A stretch of 32,028 nt of DNA, from the NCBI GenBank assembly GCA_028284955.1, contig JANQQS010000185.1, forward strand, positions 1-32,028, in the 5' to 3' direction. Numbering within the stretch: position 1 is the stretch's first letter; every line of letters starts with the position of its first letter. Position numbers and translations under genes: made by a program. Of the stretch, positions 23,863 to 31,510 are shown in pieces. The notes under the pieces are model-generated. The model was not told where the DNA came from. It saw nothing but the letters and a program-made list of their open reading frames with translations, and searched no databases. The stretch is from Myxococcota bacterium. Lineage in GTDB: Bacteria; Myxococcota_A; Polyangia; Polyangiales; Houyiibacteriaceae.

Positions 23863-24198
23863 GTCCCCGTCTCCTTCGGAACCTCGCGGCGTCCGATCCT
23901 TGCGTCCCGCGCCCCAGGCGCATGTTGGTGGTACCTCGCATGGCGCGTTCCAGCAACGGCCTTGCGCGGGGTAATACGCGCCCTGCGGCGCGAATCTGAC
24001 AAACTTTTTTCACGATATTCTGGTGTGCGCGCCCGCCCCCATCGTGACATATGAAAGGCGTAATTTTATCTCTAAAACCCGTAATTTTAGCATAAACGCA
24101 CACTCTCCATTCGAGAAATCCTTGTCGCGGGACTATGTGCTTCGAATGATACCGTTGCGATCAACCACTCATTTCGAGCGTGGCGACGCGTGTTTCTA
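23863..24198. promoter_or_regulatory. Upstream region of the 23862 lipoprotein gene
   Basis: No gene is seen. The stretch contains an AT-rich segment (about 24055-24105) with CGTAATTTTA repeated at a 22-bp interval, unlike the GC-rich surroundings, and a likely place for a promoter or operator on the minus strand. A hairpin CGCGCC/GGCGCG with loop CTGC lies at 23977-23992, within the probable leader. No U-tract follows on the minus strand. Confidence 0.4.
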
Positions 24199-24996
24199 TC
24201 AGGGCGCGCTGATGGTCAGCCGCATGCTCAGCGTGACTGGAAACGCTTTGCCACCATCGGTGGTGATCACATCCCCATTGAGATTTCTCCAGGCGTTGGT
24301 CCAATCCCACGGTGGGTGGTCGTACTGGTCCCAAAACGGCTTTTCGAAGTTGATGACCGCCCCCTCTCCGACGTTCTCGCCAAGCGCATCCACTCGAATC
24401 GACATACGCAACACCCCCGCTTTCGATCCGCAGACCTGCTCCCCCTGTTTCACCACGCATCGCTTGATGATGATGGTGTAGAAGAAAGGGAAGCCAGTGT
24501 TGTCTCCGATGCTCTTGACATCGAGCTCGGCGCGCCAGCGTCCATCTCGATACGGAATAGGATTCACCCAGTCTTTGGGCGCGTCCTGGTTGATCATACT
24601 CGACGTATATTGAAAGAAATCGCGATTGTGAGTGATGGTACCGGTGTCCACCAGTACGAACGACTGTCCAGACGCACTCCCATTATTGCCATTGCCGCTG
24701 TTGCCATTGCCGCTGTTGCCATTCCCGTTATTGCCACTGCCTCCAGATGGATTCCCCGCCGAACCATTACTCCCGGAGCCATCCATGGGCGAGCCGGCGC
24801 CGTTTGCCGTACCGTCATCACCAGCCGAGCTGCCCGAAGGTCCGGCCGGGCTCGTTTCGTTTGTGGTTGTAGATCCGCGCTGGATCCCATCCGCCGCAGG
24901 ATCAATCGGTGGATCCATCATGTCTTCAGACGTGCAACCGAGGACACCTACCAAAACGACTACAGGCCATATTGCGTACCAAGAACAACCACGCAT
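24199..24996 (-). CDS. Putative lipoprotein with Gly/Asn/Ser-rich linker
   Basis: From ATG 24996 the product has 265 residues: a signal sequence (MRGCSWYAIWPVVVLVGVLGC) with lipobox VLGC, then about 90 residues of Thr/Ser/Gly/Asn/Asp linker including GNGNS repeats. The C-terminal domain of about 150 residues is beta-rich and has a Cys pair (RCVVKQ, VCGSK) and many aromatics (WDWTNAW). It could be a surface binding module; no family is recognised. The frame opens at 25074, but only the internal ATG gives a proper signal peptide. It is divergent from a Ser/Thr kinase gene, with a palindrome in the shared gap. Confidence 0.72.
   Translation of the reverse strand: MRGCSWYAIWPVVVLVGVLGCTSEDMMDPPIDPAADGIQRGSTTTNETSPAGPSGSSAGDDGTANGAGSPMDGSGSNGSAGNPSGGSGNNGNGNSGNGNSGNGNNGSASGQSFVLVDTGTITHNRDFFQYTSSMINQDAPKDWVNPIPYRDGRWRAELDVKSIGDNTGFPFFYTIIIKRCVVKQGEQVCGSKAGVLRMSIRVDALGENVGEGAVINFEKPFWDQYDHPPWDWTNAWRNLNGDVITTDGGKAFPVTLSMRLTISAP
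24682..24735 (-). repeat. 15-bp tandem repeat in the lipoprotein linker
   Basis: ATTGCCGCTGTTGCC occurs exactly at 24691-24705 and 24706-24720, with diverged units on both sides. It encodes the Gly-Asn-Gly-Asn-Ser repeat of the lipoprotein linker on the minus strand. Confidence 0.88.
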
Positions 24997-25055
24997 GACA
25001 GCAAAGTAGCAGACCCGATTTTTCCCTTCAACACCGCAACCAAACACACATCTAC

Positions 25056-25065
25056 GTACATGTAC
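25056..25065. promoter_or_regulatory. 10-bp palindrome between divergent kinase and lipoprotein genes
   Basis: GTACATGTAC is a perfect palindrome about 20 bp before the kinase ATG and about 60 bp before the lipoprotein start. A site here could control both promoters. Size and position are suggestive only. Confidence 0.3.
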
Positions 25066-25085
25066 CTCTATCAAGGCTGCAAAAT

Positions 25086-25925
25086 ATGAGCTCTATTCCG
25101 ATCCAAGGCGATATCTTCGCGGAGGATTACCGTATTGAACGACGGCTGGCTGCGGGCGGCATGGGGACGGTATTTGCGGTTGTCGAAATCGCCACCGGGA
25201 AACCATTCGCAATCAAACTACTGCATCCTGAGCTCGCAAAAGATCAAAAGATGCGGCGGCGGTTCCGTCGCGAAGCGGCGGTGCTGAAAGCGCTCGATCA
25301 TCCTGCGGTGGTTCGCGTGTGGGATCTTGGTATGGAACCGGGCGGTGCGCCGTTTTTCGTGATGGAGCGGCTGAATGGTGAGACGCTGCGGTCCCGCATC
25401 ACTCGAGGTGGGCTCCCCGCGGCGGAACTACTGCCCATTCTTCGAGGGATCGCCGAAGGGCTCAGTGCAGCACACGACCACGGCGTGCTGCATGGCGACC
25501 TGAAGCCGGAAAACGTGTTTCTGCTCACCGCACCGAATGTGCCGAGCCCCGTCAAACTGGTGGATTTTGGAACATCGAAGATTTTGGGCCTAGAGCGGCT
25601 CACGAAGACGGGAGAGCTGGCTGGAACGCCGGTGTATATGGCGCCCGAACTGATCACCGGTCGAGGCGGGCTCAACGAAACGATCGATACCTACGCGATG
25701 GGCGCGCTGGCCTACGAAGCGATCAGCGGCAAGCCTCCCTTTTCTCAACGGAGCGATCAGCTCCTCGTCTCGATCGCAGCCGGCCAGAGCCGACCGATTC
25801 GTGAAGTCGCGGCGCATGTTTCGGCGGACGTTGAAGAGGTTCTCGCGATGGCCATACACGCAGACTCGAGGCGCCGATTCACCCACCCCCTAGCTCTCTA
25901 CCGTGCGCTCGCACAAGCTTTTTGA
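25086..25925 (+). CDS. Eukaryotic-type Ser/Thr protein kinase, isolated catalytic domain
   Basis: The 279-residue protein is almost only a Hanks-type kinase domain: Gly loop AAGGMGTVF (22-30), ATP-anchoring Lys44 in FAIK, catalytic loop HGDLKPEN (136-143), DFG (160-162), activation segment ending in GTPVYMAPE (180-188). Asp138, Asn143 and the DFG Asp are present, so it should be active. The usual HRD is HGD, making it a non-RD kinase, which is less dependent on activation-loop phosphorylation. There is no membrane helix and no sensor domain, unlike PknB types, so it is a soluble kinase recruited by others. An AAGG element precedes the ATG. It is divergent from a lipoprotein gene. Confidence 0.93.
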   Translation: MSSIPIQGDIFAEDYRIERRLAAGGMGTVFAVVEIATGKPFAIKLLHPELAKDQKMRRRFRREAAVLKALDHPAVVRVWDLGMEPGGAPFFVMERLNGETLRSRITRGGLPAAELLPILRGIAEGLSAAHDHGVLHGDLKPENVFLLTAPNVPSPVKLVDFGTSKILGLERLTKTGELAGTPVYMAPELITGRGGLNETIDTYAMGALAYEAISGKPPFSQRSDQLLVSIAAGQSRPIREVAAHVSADVEEVLAMAIHADSRRRFTHPLALYRALAQAF

Positions 25926-26033
25926 ACGAGCCAACCTAAACCTCTCCATGCCATCGACCGAGAAGACAGAGCAAGTGATATAGGGCACAATGGTAGATAT
26001 TGGCGCGGGTGGTAGAACCAGCAGGGGCGCAAG

Positions 26034-26079
26034 GTACGGTGAGCAGAAGTACGGTGAGTAGAGGGTACGGTGAGTAGGA
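26034..26079 (+). repeat. 15/16-bp tandem repeat spanning a start codon
   Basis: Three units of GTACGGTGAG plus a variable end start at 26034, 26049 and 26065. The GTG in the third unit is the start codon of the next gene, and the GAGG that serves as its Shine-Dalgarno lies at the end of the second. Confidence 0.8.
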
Positions 26080-26828
26080 AGTCATCGCGGACGATGCAGC
26101 GAATCATCAAGGAGCAAAAAAACGCCGGCCACGAGCCCGAGAGATGGCGCCTCGTTCGATGGGAGTGGCTCGTGATCGCGGCCTGCGCGATGATTGGTTG
26201 CGCCAAAAACCAGCACCTCAATCATGGAAACGATTCGCATTCGACCGCCGCAAACGGCGAAGCGGCAGCACCGCCGGATATGGAAACCCTGCCCAGCCCC
26301 GACGTTCGGCTCGAGCAAATGTCAGAAAAAATGCGGTTCGCGTGGCTGTTGACGGAGCAGAGTTTCGAGCTCGAGCAGCCCGCTCCGCCGCTTGCCGAGT
26401 CGGTTGCTGATCTTCAAGAATGGTCGCGTACATCCTTGCAAACCTGGCTCACCAAAAAAAACCAAATGGTGGAAGCGGCACGCGCAGAGCTCGACGTCGC
26501 AGCCGAAGAAAGCCACCGGCAACGAATCATGGCAGGGGCTCTGGTTGGGTTGATGTACGAGGACGTAGCGCGCGTGCTTCTCAAGGTGCCAACACCCCGA
26601 GAACTCGACTCTGAGCCTGAGGTCGCCGAAGCCTATCGCTACGTAGTGGACTTTCAGGCATCTCCCTATCTACGTTTCGCGCGGCGAGCCTACATGGCGT
26701 GCGCGGCCAACGGCCGGCGCCCCAAAAGCATGAAGCATTGGTCCCAATATTGCTCGACACGCGCCCAGAACTTGCCGCTACGACTCAACTCAGGCGAGAC
26801 AGTGGTTACCGTCATCGAAGAGCAGTAG
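26070..26828 (+). CDS. Putative lipoprotein of unknown function
   Basis: The 252-residue product has a long basic n-region (about 30 residues), a short hydrophobic core (WLVIAACAMIG) and Cys44, an imperfect lipobox (MIGC). The rest is mostly helical and acidic, with Lys/Arg patches and a Cys near the end (QYCST). No domain is recognised. The start is GTG at 26070, supported by GAGGG just upstream; ATG at 26094 is possible but has no Shine-Dalgarno. Both ends of the gene lie inside short tandem repeats, so start and stop context may differ between strains. Confidence 0.65.
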   Translation: MSRKSSRTMQRIIKEQKNAGHEPERWRLVRWEWLVIAACAMIGCAKNQHLNHGNDSHSTAANGEAAAPPDMETLPSPDVRLEQMSEKMRFAWLLTEQSFELEQPAPPLAESVADLQEWSRTSLQTWLTKKNQMVEAARAELDVAAEESHRQRIMAGALVGLMYEDVARVLLKVPTPRELDSEPEVAEAYRYVVDFQASPYLRFARRAYMACAANGRRPKSMKHWSQYCSTRAQNLPLRLNSGETVVTVIEEQ

Positions 26829-26878
26829 GTAGAATCGCAGAGCAGTAGATAGAATCGCAGAGCAGTAGATAGAACAGC
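26819..26878 (+). repeat. 20-bp tandem repeat spanning a stop codon
   Basis: Units start at 26819, 26839 and 26859 and share AGAGCAGTAG-TAGAA with small changes. The TAG in the first unit is the stop of the upstream gene. A change in unit number would not alter the protein. Confidence 0.88.
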
Positions 26879-26955
26879 AGCAGACGGCGCACAGGCAACG
26901 TCGTTGCGCTCGCGAGGATCGAAGACAACGGCTGGGGCGCAAAGCCGGGCGAGCC

Positions 26956-27651
26956 ATGAAACCTACTTCTATTGGCCCTATCTCTGTTGATTTCGACGAA
27001 GTGCGCGCAATGCTGCGTCCGCTTTCGGAAATCGACCAGACACCGGACGATGCCGTCGTCGAACAGATCCACCGCTATGCGGAGATGACCGCGCTCTGGA
27101 ATACCAAAACAGACCTCGTGGGGAGCGCAGACGCAGCCACATTGCTCGACATTCTTCTCACCGATGCGGTCCAACTGTGTCGACATTCGTTGATTCCCCG
27201 GGGCTCACACTGGGTCGACGTGGGCGCAGGAGCAGGCGCTCCTTCCTTGGGTCTCGCGCTCCTCCGAGGGGATACGCGCGCTACATTGATCGAACCACGC
27301 CGCCGTCGCGTCACCTTCATGCGCGCCGCGCTGGGAAGCGTTGGCCTTGCCGGACGAGTACGCGTACACGAGGGGCGGGTAGGCGACGAGCAAGCCAACC
27401 AGGGGCATATCCGACCTCCCCTGCCGTCTGCTCCCCCGTTTGACGTCGCGCTTTCGCGAGCCACGTTTGCGCCCGACCAGTGGCTGCCGATTGGTGCGCA
27501 ACTCGCGCCGCGTGTGCTGGTGTTGACCGCCCAGCCTACGCCCGTTTCGAACATCCATGGGCGAACACCAGCCTACACGGTTTCTTATCGCACCGTCTCG
27601 GGGGCACCACGTTCGATCGCCGCGTACGACTGTGGCATAGGAACACCATGA
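26956..27651 (+). CDS. RsmG (GidB)-like SAM-dependent methyltransferase
   Basis: RsmG makes m7G527 in 16S rRNA. This 231-residue protein has the family layout: YAEMTALWNTKTDLVG (residues 41-56, like the WNxxxNLT start), LLTDAVQLCRH, the SAM motif WVDVGAGAGAPSLGLAL (86-102) and the TLIEPRRRRVTFMRAAL segment (110-126). It lacks the canonical GSGGGFPG wording, and the C-terminal third is divergent. It may be a paralogue with another target rather than the housekeeping enzyme. No mnmG (gidA), its common neighbour, is present. Its TGA overlaps the next gene's ATG (27648-27651), so the two are coupled. Confidence 0.7.
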   Translation: MKPTSIGPISVDFDEVRAMLRPLSEIDQTPDDAVVEQIHRYAEMTALWNTKTDLVGSADAATLLDILLTDAVQLCRHSLIPRGSHWVDVGAGAGAPSLGLALLRGDTRATLIEPRRRRVTFMRAALGSVGLAGRVRVHEGRVGDEQANQGHIRPPLPSAPPFDVALSRATFAPDQWLPIGAQLAPRVLVLTAQPTPVSNIHGRTPAYTVSYRTVSGAPRSIAAYDCGIGTP

Positions 27652-28313
27652 GCTCTCCCGATGCTCCAAGCGCCAGTGTTCCCGATCAGACGCGAGACCG
27701 AGCGGTGCTCGAGATTCAGATCGGTCGTCCGCTGCGCGCTCCTGCGTGCGTGACAAAACGCTGCGCGTTCGACCTTCCGGTGGTCATCACAGTGCCCCCA
27801 GTGCTGGAACACGGCGAGCCGTTTCCAACCCGCTATTGGCTAGCTTGCCCGCTCGCCCATCGACGCATAGCCCGCATCGAAGCCGCGGGCGGAGTTCGGG
27901 ACGTCGACGCACGCTGCGCACAGGATGTCGAGTTGCGCGAAGCGGTCGAACGCGCCCATCGCCGCTATGCCCAGGAGCGAGACGCTCTTGTGCCTCAGGG
28001 GAGCAAGCTGAAGCCAACAGGGGGCGTTGGCGGATCGACCGGCGGAATCAAGTGTTTGCACGCCCACTATGCCGATTTCGCAGCCGGCAACGATAATCCA
28101 GTGGGCGCATGGGTCGATGGGCAAATCGGCTCGCTCAACTGTGCGGCCCCTTGTGTCGTGGAACCCAGTGTCCTCGAACCCAGTGTCCTCGAACCCAGTG
28201 TCGTCGAACCCAGTGTCGTCGATGCACCCGATGCCCAAGGCGAAAGGGCAAGGCCTCAGCGAAACGTGCAATGGACCGAACCGCCACAGAACGACAATGA
28301 GTCTCGCGACTAG
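27648..28313 (+). CDS. DUF501-family protein
   Basis: The 221-residue product matches the DUF501 pattern: an N-terminal IGRPLRAP, CAFDLPVVITVPP, the PFPTRYWLACPLAHRRIARIEAAGGV block, a central helical part and GIKCLHAHYADFAAGNDNPVG with His/Cys/Asp residues that look catalytic or metal-binding. The function of DUF501 is not known; similar genes are often near enolase or cell-division genes in other bacteria. The C-terminal 50 residues are a variable tail with EPSV pentapeptide repeats. The open frame starts earlier (27480), but the ATG at 27648, overlapping the upstream stop, is the natural start. Confidence 0.8.
   Translation: MSSPDAPSASVPDQTRDRAVLEIQIGRPLRAPACVTKRCAFDLPVVITVPPVLEHGEPFPTRYWLACPLAHRRIARIEAAGGVRDVDARCAQDVELREAVERAHRRYAQERDALVPQGSKLKPTGGVGGSTGGIKCLHAHYADFAAGNDNPVGAWVDGQIGSLNCAAPCVVEPSVLEPSVLEPSVVEPSVVDAPDAQGERARPQRNVQWTEPPQNDNESRD
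28155..28229 (+). repeat. 15-bp tandem repeat in the DUF501 tail
   Basis: Five units start at 28155, 28170, 28185, 28200 and 28215; GTCCTCGAACCCAGT is exact twice. They encode (V/L)EPSV repeats at the C-terminus. Confidence 0.92.
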
Positions 28314-28340
28314 ACCAAGCCGGCTAGACCAGGCTAGTCG
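28307..28340. terminator. Inverted repeat covering two convergent stop codons
   Basis: CGACTAG (28307-28313) and CTAGTCG (28334-28340) form a stem that contains the TAG stops of the DUF501 gene and purS. No T-tract follows on either strand, so function as a terminator is uncertain. Confidence 0.3.
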
Positions 28341-28576
28341 AGCTCGAAGCGAAAGTCTTCGATGACCGGGTTGGTCAACAGTTTCTCACACATCGCGCGG
28401 AGATCGTGCTCGGCAGACGCGCGATCCTCAGTATCCACCGAAATCTCGATGAACTTTCCCACGCGCACCGAGTCAGCCACGAACCCAAGCGTACCAAGCG
28501 CTCTACGCACCGCGTCGCCTTGGGGGTCCAGCACCTCGCGCTTTAGCGTCACATAAACTCGTGCCTGAATCGCCAT
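28334..28576 (-). CDS. purS: Phosphoribosylformylglycinamidine synthase subunit PurS
   Basis: PurS joins PurL and PurQ in the FGAM synthase complex (step 4 of purine synthesis) and helps pass ammonia between them. The 80 residues have the family pattern: ARVYVTLKREVLDPQG, LGTLGF, VRVGKFIEIS and CEKLLTNPVIEDF. It follows purC by 9 nt. purQ and purL are not next to it, so those subunits are encoded elsewhere. Length is normal. Confidence 0.95.
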   Translation of the reverse strand: MAIQARVYVTLKREVLDPQGDAVRRALGTLGFVADSVRVGKFIEISVDTEDRASAEHDLRAMCEKLLTNPVIEDFRFELD

Positions 28577-28585
28577 GAACCGCTC

Positions 28586-29563
28586 CTAACGCTGAAGGTA
28601 TGATGCGAGCGCACGTTCAATGCGCTCCGCGGGAGGCTCAAGATTTGGAACAAAAGCCTCTCCGCGAATCAGATCGCAAGCCTCGATGTAGCGATAGGCC
28701 GACTCCACGCGCACGTCGTCAGGAATCGGCGGCACATCCCCGTCGCCGCGAAACCCTTGTTCGGCGAGAAAACGTCGTACGTATTCCTTATCGAGCGCAC
28801 GGGGGTCTTCTCCTGCTTCGAGCTGCTCTAGATAGGAGTCGGCAAGCCAAAAGCGAGAGGAGTCCGGTGTATGAATTTCATCGATTACGACGATTCGGCC
28901 GTCTCTCGTTTTTCCGAACTCGTACTTGGTATCCACGAGGATAAGTCCTCGCTCGGCGCAGCGACGCTGGCCAAACGAGAAGAGCTGCATGGCATATTCG
29001 GCCGCTTCGTCAAAATCGCGCGCGCTCACCGCCCCCATTGCCAGAATCTCCTCACGGGACGCGCTTTGGTCGTGTCCGCCAGCGTGCGCTTTGGTGCTTG
29101 GGGTGAGGATAGGCTCGGGAAGTTTCTCGTGTTTGCGCAGGCCTTCGGGCAACACGTGGCCGCAAAACGTGCGAGCTCCATGATCGTAGTGGGTCCAGAT
29201 GCTCGTCGAGGTCACGCCAGTGAGGTAGGCCCGGACCACCATCTCGACTTCGAGCGGGACACATTCCATAGCCACGGAGACCGCGGGATCCGGCACGTCC
29301 AGTAGATGGTTGGGGACGAGGTCAGAGGTTTCCCGGAACCAATACGCCGCCAGTTGATTCAGCACTTGGCCTTTGAACGGAATCGTTCCCAGCACACGGT
29401 CAAATGCGCTTACTCGGTCGGTCACCACCATCACCCGACGCTCTTCATCCAGTCGATAATTGTCCCGTACTTTGCCTTCGTATTTCGGGCCGCAGCGAGC
29501 CAGCTCGGTCGACCGCAAAGCCACCGCGAGGCCCTGCCTTAGCGTTTCTCGCGTGACGGTCAT
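28586..29563 (-). CDS. purC: SAICAR synthetase PurC (long form)
   Basis: PurC couples CAIR to aspartate with ATP (step 8). The 325 residues include [18 protein letters not shown], the LTPSTKA motif, [10 protein letters not shown] and [13 protein letters not shown]. The length and the [11 protein letters not shown] segment fit the long, Ade1-like type rather than the short (about 240-residue) type. The start lies 3 nt after the purB stop, in the operon purB-purC-purS. The ATG follows the stop closely, so coupling is likely. Confidence 0.95.
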   Translation of the reverse strand: MTVTRETLRQGLAVALRSTELARCGPKYEGKVRDNYRLDEERRVMVVTDRVSAFDRVLGTIPFKGQVLNQLAAYWFRETSDLVPNHLLDVPDPAVSVAMECVPLEVEMVVRAYLTGVTSTSIWTHYDHGARTFCGHVLPEGLRKHEKLPEPILTPSTKAHAGGHDQSASREEILAMGAVSARDFDEAAEYAMQLFSFGQRRCAERGLILVDTKYEFGKTRDGRIVVIDEIHTPDSSRFWLADSYLEQLEAGEDPRALDKEYVRRFLAEQGFRGDGDVPPIPDDVRVESAYRYIEACDLIRGEAFVPNLEPPAERIERALASYLQR

Positions 29564-29566
29564 GGT

Positions 29567-30952
29567 CTACGTCGCGTTTTCGTCGGCGAGGCTCTGATTC
29601 GGCTGGTTCGCTGGCGGTTGGCTCGGTCGCGAGGAGCTGCCGCTTGCCGGAGGATGTGCGTTGAGCGCGCGGTCAATGATTTCATCCGCATGACGTAGGG
29701 CACGACTCAAATCGAACTGGTGGTCGATGATCTCCGAGGAAATTTTAGCCGCCACGTCGGCGTCAGACTTGAGCAGCTCACGAAAGTCGCCTTCTCCGGA
29801 AAAAGCCCGCATCGCATTCCGCTGCACCAGCACGTACGCATCCTGCCGACCAAGCCCGGATTCCACCAACGCGAGCAGCACTCCTTCGCTGGCCCATAGA
29901 CCGCCGCTGCGGTCAAGGTTCGCTTTCAACTTCTCGGGGTACACGCAAAGCTCTTCCGCGACGCGGGCCGCTCGATCGATCATAAACGCCAGCGTCGATG
30001 TGCTGTCGGGAAGCGTCATGCGCTCAACCGAAGAATGGCTGATGTCTCGTTCGTGCCAGAGCGCAACGTTCTCAAACGCGGGGGTCACCGCGGATCGCAC
30101 CACACGCGCGAGCCCGCACAGATTCTCGGTAAGCACCGGATTGCGCTTGTGCGGCATGGCGCTCGAGCCTTTCTGGCCCTGTTTGAATCGCTCTTCCGCT
30201 TCGCCGACCTCGGTACGCTGCCAATGCCGAACGTTGGTCGCAAAGCGCTCGATTCCCGATGCCACGACCCCGAGCGCTGCTGAAAATGACGCGTGTCGGT
30301 CGCGTGCCACGATCTGGGTGGCCACCGTTTCTGGTTCGAGCCCCAGTCGATCTAAGGCATCCGCTTCAATCTCGGGCGTCAGATGTGCGTACGTGCCTAC
30401 CGCACCAGCAATCTTGCCCACCGCGATCTCTTCGCGAGCCGTTTCTAGGCGCGCCCGGCACCGGCCCATTTCCGCGTAGTGTCCCGCCAGAATAATCCCG
30501 AACGTCGTGGGTTCGGCATGGATGCCATGCGAACGGCCCATCGCCGGCGTATGCCGATGTTCGCGCGCGCGCGCGGCGAGGGCCCCAAGCAATTGAGCCA
30601 TCCGATCGAGCAGCTTGTCGGTGGCTTCGACCAGCAATATCGCCAGTGAGCTATCGAGTACGTCCGACGAGGTCATGCCGCGATGAAGCCATCGCGCAGG
30701 CTCGCCAGCGAGCTGCTCGACATGGGTAAGAAAGGCGATCACATCATGACGCGTTTCTTTCTCGATTTCGGAAATGCGCTCTGGATCTAGCTTGTCTCGA
30801 AACGGGCGGAGCTTGTTCGCGGTTCCTGAAGGCACCAGGTCGGCCGCTTCCATCGCTTCACATGCTGCGATTTCGACGTCGAACCATACTTGGACGCGGT
30901 GCTTCGAGGACCAAAGCTCGGCAAAATCATTTGGCGTATATCGAGGTATCAT
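29567..30952 (-). CDS. purB: Adenylosuccinate lyase PurB
   Basis: PurB releases fumarate from SAICAR (step 9) and from adenylosuccinate. From ATG 30952 the protein has 461 residues and starts with [16 protein letters not shown], the usual N-terminus. Motifs: [26 protein letters not shown] and the signature [12 protein letters not shown]. The last 30 residues are Pro/Ser/Gln-rich and dispensable-looking. The frame is open to 30994, but the extra residues do not look native. It leads the minus-strand purine operon and is divergent from a pseudo-receiver gene. Confidence 0.95.
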   Translation of the reverse strand: MIPRYTPNDFAELWSSKHRVQVWFDVEIAACEAMEAADLVPSGTANKLRPFRDKLDPERISEIEKETRHDVIAFLTHVEQLAGEPARWLHRGMTSSDVLDSSLAILLVEATDKLLDRMAQLLGALAARAREHRHTPAMGRSHGIHAEPTTFGIILAGHYAEMGRCRARLETAREEIAVGKIAGAVGTYAHLTPEIEADALDRLGLEPETVATQIVARDRHASFSAALGVVASGIERFATNVRHWQRTEVGEAEERFKQGQKGSSAMPHKRNPVLTENLCGLARVVRSAVTPAFENVALWHERDISHSSVERMTLPDSTSTLAFMIDRAARVAEELCVYPEKLKANLDRSGGLWASEGVLLALVESGLGRQDAYVLVQRNAMRAFSGEGDFRELLKSDADVAAKISSEIIDHQFDLSRALRHADEIIDRALNAHPPASGSSSRPSQPPANQPNQSLADENAT

Positions 30953-31054
30953 AGAGTCTGTAGGTCGGCGCGAGAACCTAGCAGAGCCGAACAAAAACAG
31001 CCACGCGAAGCGGGCGAATTGGTTGATTCCACTGGGTTTTGGGAGTAACGAGGG

Positions 31055-31510
31055 ATGGTGGTCGAAGTCGATATAGACGTCGAGGGTGGGCTCGAATCGC
31101 CGGTCACGCTGCGTATTCCGGTGTCCTCCAAGCGTCCTGTTTCGGTGTTGGTGGTGTCCTCCACAGACGAGCTCGCGAGCTGGCTGACCACGGCGCTAGG
31201 CTCCGAACGTGTGCGCGTACGTACAGTGAGAGAGGAACCGGAACTGCGGCGCGCTGTGTTCTCAGATTCGCCATTGCTCGTATTGATCGATACGAAGGCG
31301 CCAGCCGACATCGAGCGGGGAACACTGGCCGCCGCGGTCCGAGATTTGCCCGACAGCGTGACACCGGTGATTTGGGCCGTCGACGACGACTTCGGGCGAA
31401 CCTTGGCGCAAAACCTCCGTGCAGTCGCTGTGTTCGTCGTCGAGCTACAACGCAGCGAAGGGGAAGAACCGCTGCTTGACCTAGTCCGATCCCGGCACTC
31501 AGCTGACTAG
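31055..31510 (+). CDS. Receiver-like (pseudo-receiver) protein of unknown function
   Basis: Of 151 residues, 29-145 look like the fold of a response-regulator receiver: SVLVVSSTDELASWL (strand 1 and helix 1), LLVLIDTKAP with an Asp at residue 79 where the phospho-acceptor would be, and PVIWAVDDDF and VAVFVVE for strands 4-5. The acidic pair usually found after strand 1 is SST, and no conserved Thr or Lys is evident after strands 4 and 5, so phosphorylation is doubtful. The first 28 residues are an acidic, beta-like start (VEVDIDVEGG) that could bind a partner. Its function is unknown; it may be a protein-protein module. It is divergent from purB. Confidence 0.6.
   Translation: MVVEVDIDVEGGLESPVTLRIPVSSKRPVSVLVVSSTDELASWLTTALGSERVRVRTVREEPELRRAVFSDSPLLVLIDTKAPADIERGTLAAAVRDLPDSVTPVIWAVDDDFGRTLAQNLRAVAVFVVELQRSEGEEPLLDLVRSRHSAD

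Noticed and set aside
23977-24010. Hairpin CGCGCC/GGCGCG with a T6 run as a plus-strand terminator
   Set aside because: The T-run is about 13 bases from the stem and no plus-strand gene ends upstream.
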